Below are positions 1 through 9,900 of a DNA stretch of 64,000 nt, piece after piece. The notes under the pieces are model-generated. The model had not been told where the DNA came from and searched no databases. It was given only the letters and a program-made list of their open reading frames with translations. Origin of the DNA: Flectobacillus major DSM 103 (lineage in GTDB: Bacteria > Bacteroidota > Bacteroidia > Cytophagales > Spirosomataceae); the NCBI RefSeq assembly GCF_000427405.1, contig NZ_KE386491.1:4726296-4790295 (forward strand), in the 5' to 3' direction. Made by a program: the position numbers and the translations under genes. The first letter of the stretch is position 1; every line of letters starts with the position of its first letter.

Positions 1-276
1 GTGATTCTTCAGCAGTAAAACTTGCCTTTTCATCCTCTAACTGCATCAAAAGTCGTCTTGCATCTGTTTTTGTTCTTTCAATTTTAATAATCATTTCAGT
101 GGCAAGAGGATGTTTTTTAGCTGGTAAATTTTTCTTATCATCCCACATTGCTTTGGAGCAACTCATACCCACAGAGATATATTTAGGTTTTCGGTCTTTA
201 ATCAATCGAACCATAATAGGATGTTCCCCGTTTTTAATACTTTGGAGGTGTACAAAAGCACATCAATAGAAGCCAT
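1..276 (-). pseudogene. 5' fragment of tyrosine integrase, frameshifted
   Basis: This is a near-identical inverted copy of the first ~92 codons of the integrase gene at 4133. Its ATG is the complement of 274-276 and the gene would run off the left edge. Compared with the intact copy it lacks one base in the A-run at codon 15-16 (about 229-234) and another at about 4-5, so the frame is lost after codon 16. It is therefore a remnant, although poor sequence at the window edge could mimic the second deletion. It belongs to the left arm of a ~517-bp inverted repeat and suggests a second, decayed element of the same integrase family to the left. Confidence 0.75.
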
Positions 277-298
277 TTACAAATTTTGATTTATATGG

Positions 299-316
299 TT
301 TAAACATAGTTTAAAC
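299..316 (-). other. Integrase arm-site repeat (decayed left element)
   Basis: The complement reads as two GTTTAAA(C) units separated by TAT. It is the counterpart of the 19-bp repeat at 4093-4111 and 46405-46423. Its role as an integrase arm-binding site is inferred from position. Confidence 0.5.
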
Positions 317-424
317 AAATGTAGCAAAAAAATACAATTAAATACAAATAACCAAAAGAATAAACGCATATAAACGTTTAAAAATCAGATATTTAAAAAT
401 ATATCAATATAAATAAAAACAAAC

Positions 425-476
425 AATACATGCCTGTCACGCATGAGGTCGCTAGTTCGAGTCCCGTCCAGACCGC
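425..476 (+). other. att-like partial tRNA-Asp, inverted copy
   Basis: These 52 bases match the att repeats at 3933-3984 and 46494-46545 on the opposite strand, with three mismatches (in the T-arm and variable region). The anticodon loop CTGTCAC (GTC, Asp) and the T-loop TTCGAGT are present but the 5' half of the tRNA is missing. It is followed by the tRNA terminator. It is probably the end of a second integrated element. Confidence 0.8.
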
Positions 477-511
477 AAAAGCTCAGAAATTTCTTTCTGA
501 GCTTTTTTTGT
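477..511 (+). terminator. Terminator after partial tRNA-Asp
   Basis: A 9-bp stem GCTCAGAAA/TTTCTGAGC with a TTTC loop is followed by a T-run. The partner at 3903-3931 has the same plus-strand hairpin although its flanks are inverted, so one loop has been flipped relative to the arms. Confidence 0.8.
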
Positions 512-638
512 GTTTATAGCCCTCCACCTTACACTTTTTAAGTTTATATTTGGTATCTAATTATACCTTCTTCGATATAAAATTACCTGTTTCATCTATA
601 CTCTTAAACCAACCTAACCACCCAAGGCCCATTTTAAA

Positions 639-2450
639 ATGACCAAATTACAACAACTACACGAAGACATTTACACTTTTCTATTAGACTATCATCAGAA
701 AAATCCTTCTTTTTATTTTGCACCAAGAACAAGGTCTATACCAAATGGGAAAACGCTTACTGATGGCTACTGGTTTAATGGTAATGACGACTACTTATTC
801 ATTGGATTTTATGTTCCTAACGACGGCGATAACAAAACCAGAACCATAGGCATTTTTGTCAAATTTAAAAATGAAGAAATTGCAAATGCGTATCTTTTAA
901 TCACATTTAGAGATGAAAAGTCTGAGGCTTATATTCCATTTTATCAAGGAATCCTAGAATCTTTGGCAACACAAGGGGCGTTTCAGATGGAAACAGAAAG
1001 GAAATATAGAAGATTTTACTCGAATCCTCAAGATTGGAGAGGCTTTTTGAGCTGTTTTCTGGAAAAAGAAAAGCCATTAATTGACCATTATATTAATGAA
1101 AAAGGGCTGAGTAATGAGTTTTTCATAACGCCTTCGGGCTTTGACAGCTATTTAAAAACAATTGAAGGTTTCAGAAATAGAGAATACAAACCAAATTCAC
1201 AGTCGGAAAAGTATCATACCAAAAATACCATTAGCAACATGGCAACACCTAACCCCTACCCGCTCAATCAAATTCTCTACGGCCCTCCCGGCACTGGCAA
1301 AACTTATAGTACTGTTGAATTAGCTTATAAAATTATTCATAACGATTCGCCAAGCAGTTATGAAGAAGCTCGCAATTGGTACAAAATGGCTTTAGCTCAT
1401 ACAGAAGACCGTCAGGTTGAGTTTATTACTTTTCACCAAAATTATAGTTATGAAGATTTTGTGATGGGTATTAAGCCACAATTGAGTGAAGATACTTTGG
1501 GCTTTCGTGAACATAAAGGGATTTTCTTTGAGATTTGCCAAAGAGCTTTGAAGAATTTACGGCAATCATCATTAGAAGAAAGTGTAGAAGAACCTACTTT
1601 TTTTGAGGTTTTAGATGAATTTATTCGTCCACTTATCGAAGAAAATAAGCCGATTGTAATTCCGATGAAGTCTAATAACTATTCATTTAAACTCATCAAT
1701 TTAACAGAAAAAAATATTGGTTTTGAAAAGCAAAGTGGAGCTACAAATCATAGTTTAAGCATTAAAACAATTCAAGATTTATACGAAGGGAATCGAGAGT
1801 ATAACCTTCAAGGTTTAGGAGTATATTATTATCCACTCATTGAAGTTTTAAAAGCATTTGCCAAAACTAAAACAAAAAGAGTACAACCAGTAGCCCTCAA
1901 AAACTACGTAATCATCATAGACGAAATCAACCGTGCTAATATCTCAAGGGTTTTTGGCGAACTTATTACACTGTTGGAAGAAGACAAACGTTGGGGAAAT
2001 GAATTTGAAACAGAAGTACGTTTGCCCGATGGTGTTACCAAATTTACTGTGCCTAAAAACCTCTACATTATTGGTACAATGAACACCGCTGATAAATCAA
2101 TTGCTTTGTTGGATATTGCCTTACGACGACGCTTTGAATTTACGGCTTTATATCCTGATTCATCAAAAGTTAGCCCCAATTATCAAACGTTTTTTGAATC
2201 GCTAAATGAGCAAATTGTCGCTAAAAAGGGGATAGATTTTACCATTGGACATTCTTATTTTATGACTAAAAATGGTGAGGAATTAGACTTCGTTAAAACG
2301 ATGAATAAGAAGGTAATTCCATTGTTGAACGAATACTTTTACAACGCTAAGGATAACAAGCTTGTCGCTGAGTTGATAGAAAAAGCGATTGCCAAAGCTG
2401 GTTTTACCCATACTATTGTTCCAAGTGCTTATCAACTGCTCATTCAATGA
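639..2450 (+). CDS. mcrB: McrB-type GTP-dependent restriction subunit
   Basis: This is the AAA+ motor of an McrBC-type modification-dependent restriction system, which translocates DNA using GTP when the target is methylated. The N-terminal ~200 residues are a probable DNA-recognition domain unlike E. coli McrB. The motor has Walker A GPPGTGKT (215-222), the McrB signature and Walker B region IIIDEINRANISR (D428) and GTMNTADKSI (from 479), all diagnostic of the family. The length (603 aa) is normal. The stop overlaps the mcrC start by four bases, so the two are co-translated. The operon lies between inverted att arms. The specificity cannot be told from sequence. Confidence 0.93.
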   Translation: MTKLQQLHEDIYTFLLDYHQKNPSFYFAPRTRSIPNGKTLTDGYWFNGNDDYLFIGFYVPNDGDNKTRTIGIFVKFKNEEIANAYLLITFRDEKSEAYIPFYQGILESLATQGAFQMETERKYRRFYSNPQDWRGFLSCFLEKEKPLIDHYINEKGLSNEFFITPSGFDSYLKTIEGFRNREYKPNSQSEKYHTKNTISNMATPNPYPLNQILYGPPGTGKTYSTVELAYKIIHNDSPSSYEEARNWYKMALAHTEDRQVEFITFHQNYSYEDFVMGIKPQLSEDTLGFREHKGIFFEICQRALKNLRQSSLEESVEEPTFFEVLDEFIRPLIEENKPIVIPMKSNNYSFKLINLTEKNIGFEKQSGATNHSLSIKTIQDLYEGNREYNLQGLGVYYYPLIEVLKAFAKTKTKRVQPVALKNYVIIIDEINRANISRVFGELITLLEEDKRWGNEFETEVRLPDGVTKFTVPKNLYIIGTMNTADKSIALLDIALRRRFEFTALYPDSSKVSPNYQTFFESLNEQIVAKKGIDFTIGHSYFMTKNGEELDFVKTMNKKVIPLLNEYFYNAKDNKLVAELIEKAIAKAGFTHTIVPSAYQLLIQ

Positions 2451-3730
2451 TACAATCAATTTATGAATTTGGTAAAGAAATAAGTACTGGCCTTTCTGAC
2501 GATAAAATCAAGCGTTTTAAAACCTATCTTGATGAAGTTTGGCAAAGCAGAAAACAGTATGGTTTGGAGGAAGATGAACGTGATTCTTTCTATGGTTCAG
2601 ACAAGAAAAAGCAGCGTTTCCTGACTTTTGATGGAGATAAAATCAGAGCGAATAACTACGTCGGTTTCATTCAGTTTGAAGGGCTTACGCTTAATATTTA
2701 TCCTAAAATTTGCCAAGAAATGCCCCAAGAGCAAATTAGCTCAAAGGTACTTTACTGGTTAAGTTATGGGAAGAAAATTAATTTGCCATTTGCAGAATTA
2801 CCGCTCGACCGCCAAGCATTTGATACTTGGTTAGAAGCCTTTATTTTTCTGTTTGCCCACCATACAGAAGAAATTTTGACCAATCAGCCTTATCAATCTT
2901 ACCAAGAAATTACCGAAGAAACGAGCTATTTGCGAGGTTCGTTAGCCATTCAGCCGTATGTACAACATAATTTATTGACAGGCAGACACCAGTTTTTTCA
3001 TTGTACTTACGAGCCATTTTTATACGACAATCAGTTTAATCGAATTGTAAAATTCGTTTCCAGAATGCTTTTATCATTCACAAACAATGAAAAAAGTAAG
3101 CAAAAACTGAATAGTCTATTGTTTTTATTAGACGATGTGGCGGACGAATATTGCCAAGAAAGCCATTGTGATTTAGTAAAACTCAATCCACTTTATCAAG
3201 ATTTGGCGATTATATTAGAAATGGCTCGAATGTTTTTGTCGTCGTCAAGCATTAGTCAGTCGGATACCAATAAAAATAATTTCTGTCTTTTATTACCGAT
3301 GGAAGTAGTTTTTGAGGAATTTATTTTTGGAATCATTGAGACTCATTTTAGCGATAGAAAACCCAACGCTCAGGGAAAAGGATTTTTAACAGAGCAAAGC
3401 GTATTTCAGATAAAGAATGACATTATTCTGCAAAATCCCAATTTGGTGATTGACACCAAGTACAAAATCCGAGATAAAAAAGATAGTAAAAAAGGGATTT
3501 CACAAACCGATATGTATCAAATGCTTGCATACTCCATCAGGCGAGAAATTGACCAAGTATTATTGATTTATCCAAAAAACGGAGCGAAGCCTTCGGAAGT
3601 AGATACTTTTACCATTGCCGATAAATTTGCCAATGATAAATTAATAACAATTAAGGCGGCTGACATTGATATTTGTGGTGAAGAAGATGAGATAATTAGG
3701 CAAATTAACGAGGTTTTAGCTACTGACTAA
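2447..3730 (+). CDS. mcrC: McrC-type restriction endonuclease subunit
   Basis: This is the nuclease partner of McrB. The N-terminal half is the McrBC component domain. The C-terminal half carries a PD-(D/E)XK-type core with the D-x-K element NLVIDTKYKI (D336, K338) and an upstream E-rich helix near 285-290. The length (427 aa) suits McrC. It overlaps mcrB by ATGA, and no other gene follows before the att arm. Methylated phage or plasmid DNA would be the expected substrate from family knowledge. No frameshift is seen, so the pair should be functional. Confidence 0.92.
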   Translation: MIQSIYEFGKEISTGLSDDKIKRFKTYLDEVWQSRKQYGLEEDERDSFYGSDKKKQRFLTFDGDKIRANNYVGFIQFEGLTLNIYPKICQEMPQEQISSKVLYWLSYGKKINLPFAELPLDRQAFDTWLEAFIFLFAHHTEEILTNQPYQSYQEITEETSYLRGSLAIQPYVQHNLLTGRHQFFHCTYEPFLYDNQFNRIVKFVSRMLLSFTNNEKSKQKLNSLLFLLDDVADEYCQESHCDLVKLNPLYQDLAIILEMARMFLSSSSISQSDTNKNNFCLLLPMEVVFEEFIFGIIETHFSDRKPNAQGKGFLTEQSVFQIKNDIILQNPNLVIDTKYKIRDKKDSKKGISQTDMYQMLAYSIRREIDQVLLIYPKNGAKPSEVDTFTIADKFANDKLITIKAADIDICGEEDEIIRQINEVLATD

Positions 3731-3900
3731 TGCCTTACAATTTATAGTTGTATAGAAGAATGAAAACCGATGACATTATTCAAGAACTCTGATAATATCT
3801 ATATGTTGTGTTAGATTCGGCAATAAAGAATAATATGACGGCTAGGCACATGTACTACATTAGTGCTATTTTCATAAGTAGAATGAAACTAATAAACACA

Positions 3901-3932
3901 AAAAAAGCTCAGAAATTTCTTTCTGAGCTTTT
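3901..3932 (-). terminator. Original tRNA-Asp terminator, left of attL
   Basis: A 9-bp stem with a 4-base loop is followed (on the minus strand) by seven Ts. It sits just outside attL, where it would follow the tRNA if the island excised. attR has its own different terminator at 46455-46488. Confidence 0.75.
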
Positions 3933-3984
3933 GCGGTCTGGACGGGACTCGAACCCGCGACCCCATGCGTGACAGGCATGTATT
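3933..3984 (-). other. attL: 52-bp tRNA-Asp 3' fragment
   Basis: This is a perfect 52-bp direct repeat of 46494-46545. It contains the anticodon arm, variable loop, T-arm and 3' acceptor strand of tRNA-Asp, but no 5' half. It marks the left end of the island, 149 bp ahead of the integrase gene. Confidence 0.93.
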
Positions 3985-4092
3985 GTTTGTTTTTATTTAT
4001 ATTGATATATTTTTAAATATCTGATTTTTAAACGTTTATATGCGTTTATTCTTTTGGTTATTTGTATTTAATTGTATTTTTTTGCTACATTT

Positions 4093-4111
4093 GTTTAAAC
4101 TATGTTTAAAC
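4093..4111 (+). repeat. 19-bp arm-type repeat near attL
   Basis: GTTTAAACTATGTTTAAAC occurs here and again at 46405-46423, that is, just inside both island ends (109 and 71 bp from the cores). Two GTTTAAAC palindromes are separated by TAT. This fits integrase or excisionase arm sites. It also lies about 20 bp before the integrase start, so autoregulation is possible. Confidence 0.6.
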
Positions 4112-4132
4112 CATATAAATCAAAATTTGTAA

Positions 4133-5341
4133 ATGGCTTCTATTGATGTGCTTTTGTACACCTCCAAAGTATTAAAAAATGGGGAACATCCTATTATGGT
4201 TCGATTGATTAAAGACCGAAAACCTAAATATATCTCTGTGGGTATGAGTTGCTCCAAAGCAATGTGGGATGATAAGAAAAATTTACCTGCTAAAAAACAT
4301 CCTCTTGCCACTGAAATGATTATTAAAATTGAAAAAACAAAAACAGATGCAAGACGACTTTTGATGCAGTTAGAGGATGAAAAGGCAAGTTTTACTGCTG
4401 AAGAATTCACCAAGAAACTTAAAAACCAAAGTAAACGTATAACAGTACTTCAGTTTCTCGATGAGGTAATAACTGACCTGATGAAAGCGGATAAGGTAGG
4501 CAATGCAAACGTTCATAAAAATTTAAAGAAAGTACTTGAGCGTTTTAGAAATCAAAAAGACTTCACTTTTTCCGAATTGGACGGTTCTTTTTTGCGAAGG
4601 TTTGAGCAAGATTTCAGAGAAAGAGGTGTTTCTGAGGTTTCTATGAGTGTACACTTTCGTACTTTGAGAGCCTTGTACAATAGAGCAGTGGTAGAAGATT
4701 TTGCCAAGAAGGAAGCAGACCCTTTTGTTGATTACAAAATCTCTAAATTCAACACTAAAACGCAGAAAAGAGCTATTAAAAAAGAGGATATTGTTAAAAT
4801 AGCTTCTCTCAAAATTGAAAAAGGAACTAGACTTTATGATTCTCAAAACACTTTTCTTTTTAGCTATTATTGTTCTGGAATCAACATTAGTGACATTATC
4901 GAACTTGAGTGGACGAATATATCCCCAGATGGTTTGATGGAGTACGAGCGAAACAAAACACACCAACGTCAAGTGGTGCAACTCTTACCACCCGCTAAAG
5001 AAATACTCGCATACTATCAAAAATATAGCTTAGGAGACTATATATTCCCGTATCTTGATAAGTCGAAACATAAAACAATTCCTCAAATTACTAATCGTAT
5101 TAAGAAAGTCACAAAGCAGATAAACCAAGATTTGAAAGTGCTAGCAGAAATGGCAGGAATTGAAGCTAACTTAACAACCTACGTAGCGAGACACACGTTC
5201 GCAACGGTTTTGAAGAGAAGCGGGGTCGAAATTAGTAAAATTAGTGAACTGATGGGGCATGAATCAGAGAAAGTGACAAAGGTTTACCTCGATTCATTCG
5301 AAAATGACGAGCTGTATGAGGCTACTTTAAATTTATTGTAG
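4133..5341 (+). CDS. int: Tyrosine recombinase / island integrase
   Basis: This site-specific recombinase would integrate and excise the island at tRNA-Asp. The N-terminal ~100 residues form an arm-binding domain, residues ~105-205 a SAM-like core-binding domain, and the rest the catalytic domain. Visible catalytic elements are ARHTF, the GHxxxxxT box (LMGHESEKVTKVY) and the nucleophile Tyr at about 385. The first catalytic Arg is not obvious: the usual TGLR-type motif reads SGINISD, as in some Bacteroidota recombinases of the IntDOT type, where that Arg is replaced. The gene points into the island from attL. Its 5' 276 bp is duplicated, inverted, at 1-276. Confidence 0.93.
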   Translation: MASIDVLLYTSKVLKNGEHPIMVRLIKDRKPKYISVGMSCSKAMWDDKKNLPAKKHPLATEMIIKIEKTKTDARRLLMQLEDEKASFTAEEFTKKLKNQSKRITVLQFLDEVITDLMKADKVGNANVHKNLKKVLERFRNQKDFTFSELDGSFLRRFEQDFRERGVSEVSMSVHFRTLRALYNRAVVEDFAKKEADPFVDYKISKFNTKTQKRAIKKEDIVKIASLKIEKGTRLYDSQNTFLFSYYCSGINISDIIELEWTNISPDGLMEYERNKTHQRQVVQLLPPAKEILAYYQKYSLGDYIFPYLDKSKHKTIPQITNRIKKVTKQINQDLKVLAEMAGIEANLTTYVARHTFATVLKRSGVEISKISELMGHESEKVTKVYLDSFENDELYEATLNLL

Positions 5342-5942
5342 AGTTAGTTCATTACAAACTATGCTTACTTATTGGCTGTAAGAAAAGAAGTCCTTTGATG
5401 ATGATTCTTGTGATTAAAAATCTAGTCGAAGCAAGTTTCGCTAAGACATATTAGAAGGATACAAGTAACTATTTATGGAATATATGAGTTATGTTACTTA
5501 TTTCTCCATTTGAATAAGATTTTATATAACAGATTATTAATTTTATAGGAATACTTTTTTGAAATTGGTAACTATGCTTTTAAAGTATGAGAGATATAAG
5601 AAAAAGCTTTCTTACTGAGCAATAATTTCTTAATTGAGAGTTTCAAAATATTAGAACAATAGCATTAATGTGATTATCTTTAGTCTAAGATAGTATATGC
5701 AAAAAACAAATATGATTTGATTGAAAATAAATGAGTTAATGAGTGCATTTACTGAAGTCCTATCAATTAGAACAAGTACCTATCACATCTATTATGTGAA
5801 AAAGGCTTCAAAGCAATGTTTAGTAGAAACTATATTTGGCTGAAACTTTAGTAAATGATAAATAAACTAGAGGATTTTCTATCATTGAATCTTAAATTAA
5901 ACTGTTTTAATTTGTAATTTAATACTATAATTATATGGGTAT
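5342..5942. other. 600-bp AT-rich gap
   Basis: This lies between the integrase and the first NLR-unit gene. I see no convincing ORF, RNA gene or strong hairpin. It probably holds the promoter of the 5943 gene, close to the start. Confidence 0.5.
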
Positions 5943-6923
5943 ATGACCGAAAAACAGTTATTAAGACTTTACACCAAGTATCATAGAGCTAAAACTAATG
6001 AGCTTAAGTCTATTACTAAAAGTATACACTTTAAGTCCAGAGATTTAACAGTAGCCTCAGATGTCGAATTTTGTATTATTATGATTGCTTCTTGTAATTA
6101 TTTTCGGTCTCAATTTATTGCGAATATATTAAAAGCGGGAGAGATTAATTATAAACTTGGAGTAGGATATAAATCTTTAATATTATCAATTATCCATGTA
6201 CAGGAACGCCATAAAGCAACTAAAGAAAAATTCTTTAAAGATAAACCAGAGAAGGAAACAGGTCTTGTTTTTCGTAGGAAAAAATTATGGAGATGGTTTC
6301 CTATCCCTTTCACAAAAACAATAGAATTTGAAGGAAAGTACAATCCATATACGTTTATTTTTGATTTAGAGGTTGTTAAAACTGAGGAAGAAATCATCAA
6401 ACATTATGCTGAACAGAAAGCATCTTTATACCATTACAAGCGAGTTTTGATTAAAAATAAATGGTTCAAAGGGCAATTTTATAACGCTCTTGTCGAAGGT
6501 AAAATTGATAAAAATAAAATAAAGGATATTATGATTGACGTAATTACAGAATTTCAAAATCAAGCACCTGAGATTGTAGGATTTTTAGGAAAAGGATTAG
6601 CAAGTGGCTTGTTTTCTGGTGTCGGGAAAGATTTTTGGGAGAAAATAAAAGACCGCTTCAAATCTGAAAAAGACAAAGTCGTGATTGAAAAATTTGAAGA
6701 AAACCCAGAAGATATTAGACTCCAAGGTAAACTTGAAGGCTTGTTAGAAAACAAAATGGCTGAAATGTCCCAACAAGACCTTTTAGAGTTATTTCAACTC
6801 TTCCAGAAAGTAAAGACAGAGAATCCAACTATAAACATAATCAATAACAGTAAAAACGTCCTTAACAACTCTACGATTCATGTTGGAGGAGATTTTCATT
6901 TGGGCGATAAAACAAATCAATAG
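5943..6923 (+). CDS. Putative NLR-associated effector with C-terminal signalling motif
   Basis: I do not recognise a named family. The first ~200 residues are a helical, basic domain of unknown fold. Residues ~205-235 are Gly-rich and hydrophobic (GFLGKGLASGLFSGVGKD), which might contact a membrane. A helical linker follows (about 245-292). The last 25 residues contain NSKNVLNNSTIHVGGDFHLG then DK. The next gene starts 9 bp downstream and begins with a matching motif (NSKNV...VHIGDK). In bacteria, matching short motifs at an effector C-terminus and an NLR N-terminus act as amyloid-type signalling adaptors, so this is probably the effector of the unit. That role is inference. Confidence 0.6.
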   Translation: MTEKQLLRLYTKYHRAKTNELKSITKSIHFKSRDLTVASDVEFCIIMIASCNYFRSQFIANILKAGEINYKLGVGYKSLILSIIHVQERHKATKEKFFKDKPEKETGLVFRRKKLWRWFPIPFTKTIEFEGKYNPYTFIFDLEVVKTEEEIIKHYAEQKASLYHYKRVLIKNKWFKGQFYNALVEGKIDKNKIKDIMIDVITEFQNQAPEIVGFLGKGLASGLFSGVGKDFWEKIKDRFKSEKDKVVIEKFEENPEDIRLQGKLEGLLENKMAEMSQQDLLELFQLFQKVKTENPTINIINNSKNVLNNSTIHVGGDFHLGDKTNQ

Positions 6924-6932
6924 TTTCTACCA

Positions 6933-9900
6933 ATGGAGGAAAAGGTAAAAGTTGAAAATTCTAAAAATGTTATTGTTAATAGTGAAATCAACGCTGTTGA
7001 CGTACATATCGGAGATAAAATATACAATACACCCAAACTTGAACTAAATAAGCAATGGTTTGAAAATTTATTGACTAAAAGTATCAATAATCTTGGAGAA
7101 CGATATTCTGAAGAGTTGAATTTTGATTTACCTATTGCTTCGGTATTTAATGGGATAGCTAGAAATCAAAAATTTAAAAATGAACTTAAAGAAAAGGTCA
7201 AGATAGTTTTAAACAAAATTGGTGATTTAATAAAAATTCTTAAACGTTCGAAAGTTCTTAATGAAAACCTATCAAAAAATATTCAAGAGCTTGAAAGTAA
7301 GAGTATTGAAATAAATAATTGGTATAAAAGTATAAAATGGGATGATGGGGGAAGCCTCCAATATAAAGTCATCAATTCATTAATCAATAGTTTGCTCAAA
7401 CTGGTGTCAGAAATTCAAGCCATTTTTGATGATTTAGAAGCATTAGAACCAATCCCAACAAACAACTATCAATCTCTAAAATATAACGATGAGCAATACT
7501 ATCTTCGGCAAATATCAACTACAGGTTATCAATTTGGAAGATTTTTAGACTTCAATATATTTCAATTAGCTGAAAGACCTTATTTATTACTATCAGGAGA
7601 TGGAGGACATGGAAAATCACACCTTTTGGCAGATGTAGCCAGAAATCACCAATCCAATGGAGGATTTAGTATTTTATTGTTAGGTCAATATTTTTATAAG
7701 GGTGAAGTATGGTCTGAAATCTTCAAACAGTTAAGTATTTCTACATTTCATACTAAAGATGAATTACTAACACTTCTGAATGAAATAGGAAAGGTATCTG
7801 GAAAAAGATTATTATTTTTCATTGATGCTTTGAATGAAGGAGAGGGTAAAACAATATGGAAAAGTCAATTATCTGGATTTTTGGAAGACTTTAAAAAGTA
7901 TTCATGGTTAGGAGTTATCGTAAGTGTTCGGAGTACATTTTTATCCTTAGTCGTACCAGAAAATTTACGTAAAGATAGTAATACATTAGTACATATTACC
8001 CATCAAGGTTTCAGAGGATATGAGTATCAAGCATCCAAAAGATTTTTTCAATATTTCGGATTGCAAGCTCCTAAAATCCCATTATTAACCCCAGAATTTA
8101 CGAATCCATTATTTCTACTTCTTTTTTGTAAAGGTTTGAAAAAAAATGGATATACCCATATTCCAGAAGGAATGAATGGAATATCAAAAATTATCCAGTT
8201 TTTCTTTCAAGGTATCAACAAATCACTTTTCGATAAATTCGAGTTTGAACCTAAAATTAATCTTGCTAATAAATGTGCAGAAAGTTTCGCACAATCACTT
8301 TCGGAGCAAAAACAAACCTTTATGAATTATGATACTGCATTTCTATTATTGAATAATGTAGTTAAAACCTACTTCCCTTTTGTTCAAAATTGTAATATTC
8401 TAACTGAGTTAATTTCAGAGGGATTGTTTAAAGAAAATGTAAGGTACAATCGTGATAATAGAGAGACAGAGTGTGTTATTGAATTTAACTATGAAAGATT
8501 TGGAGACTACATAATCACTAATCTTTTGGTAGATAAATACATCGACCCAAAGAACCCTTCCTTAGCATTTAAGAGAAATGGAAACTTATCATTCGTATTA
8601 GAAAGCCCTAATTCCTACAATGAGGGTATTATAGAGGCACTATCAGTTATTTTACCTGAAAAAATCAGTAAGGAACTTTTTGAAGTAGTCCCCAAAAAGT
8701 ATTATTCTGTGGAGTCTATTTCTCATGGATTTATCAAGAGCTTAATTTGGAGGAGAGAAGATACAATCACAGGAAAATCACTTGAATTTACAGACGTAGT
8801 TCAAAAAAATGGATTTGTCAGGGAATATGTTGAAGTAATGATTTCTGTATGTTCAAATGATAAACATTTATTTAATGCTAATCATCTACATAAAATACTT
8901 GTCAATAAAACACTTCCTCAGAGAGATGATGTATGGACTACGTTTATTAATTCCCAATATAGCCCACAAGTAGATGAAGAATATGAAATAGGAGTAATAC
9001 AACGCCTTGTAGATTGGGCATGGTCAGAAGATAATAAATCATACTTATCAGAGGAATCTATTTATCTTTCTGCCAAAACAGTTACATGGTTTTTGACCTC
9101 TCCAAATCGCTTTCTTAGAGATTCTTCAACCAAAGGATTAGTGTGCTTACTGACCAACAATTTACCAATCGCTTGCCGACTAATTGATGATTTTAAAGAC
9201 ATAAATGACCCGTATATTCTTGAAAGGTTATTAGCTGGATGCTATGGAGCAATAGTTAGGTCTGAAGTAAATGAGATGTCAAAAGATTTAGCTCAGAAAG
9301 TCTTTGATACCTTTTTTATATATGGAGAACCACCTGTACATCTACTCACGAGAGAATATACAAGAGGTATATGTGAGTTTGCAATACATCACAAATTGGA
9401 AATAATTGGAAACGTTAACTTTATCTACCCACCCTATAAAAGTGTTTGGGAAGACCCAAAAATGACAGCTGAAAATTGTGTAAAAAAATATAAAATAAAA
9501 AACTTTGTGTATGATACTGCAACTAGAGAAGATAGAGGTCAAAATAAGTTAGTTCTTTCGACTAGTGATGATTTTTATGATTTTAATAAATATGAAATTG
9601 GCAGAGGATCTGAGTTCTCAGCAATAGAGATTAATTCCGAAAAAAATTATAATGATTTTTACAATTCACTTACAAAAAATCAGAGGCAGTTATTAAACAT
9701 ATGCAAGGATTGCTTTAAACTCTTTCTAAATCATCCCAAAACTACAGAATGGGAAGATAGAACATTAAAGATTTTAAGAGTAGCAGAGGAATATCTTTTG
9801 AAAATTTTATCAGAAAGCGAAGTTGTAAAATACAAACAAGTTGCTCGCCCTTTTTTTGAAGCAAAGTTCTTATCAAATGTTAATAGGTGGAACAATATGT

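Larger units (their letters stand above)
1..517. repeat. Left arm of ~517-bp inverted repeat (partner 3892-4408)
   Basis: Read in reverse complement this matches 3892-4408 with a few substitutions and one-base indels. In order it holds the integrase 5' end, the arm-site region, the 3' half of tRNA-Asp and a terminator hairpin. Homology stops abruptly just after the terminator on both sides, so the unrelated DNA between the arms is the McrBC operon. Confidence 0.9.
3892..4408. repeat. Right arm of ~517-bp inverted repeat
   Basis: This is the partner of 1-517. It includes the terminator, the att core, the arm-site region and the first 92 codons of the intact integrase. Confidence 0.9.

Noticed and set aside
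1-517. Left inverted arm considered a pure assembly mirror of 3892-4408
   Set aside because: It has several substitutions and indels relative to the right arm, including in the tRNA part, so it is a diverged copy. An error at the very edge (first ten bases) is still possible.
639-3730. McrBC considered part of the tRNA-Asp island
   Set aside because: It lies outside attL (3933); it belongs to the neighbouring locus between the inverted arms.
4120-4981. Minus-strand ORFs antisense to the integrase
   Set aside because: They are shadows of the integrase reading frame, with no start context or domain.
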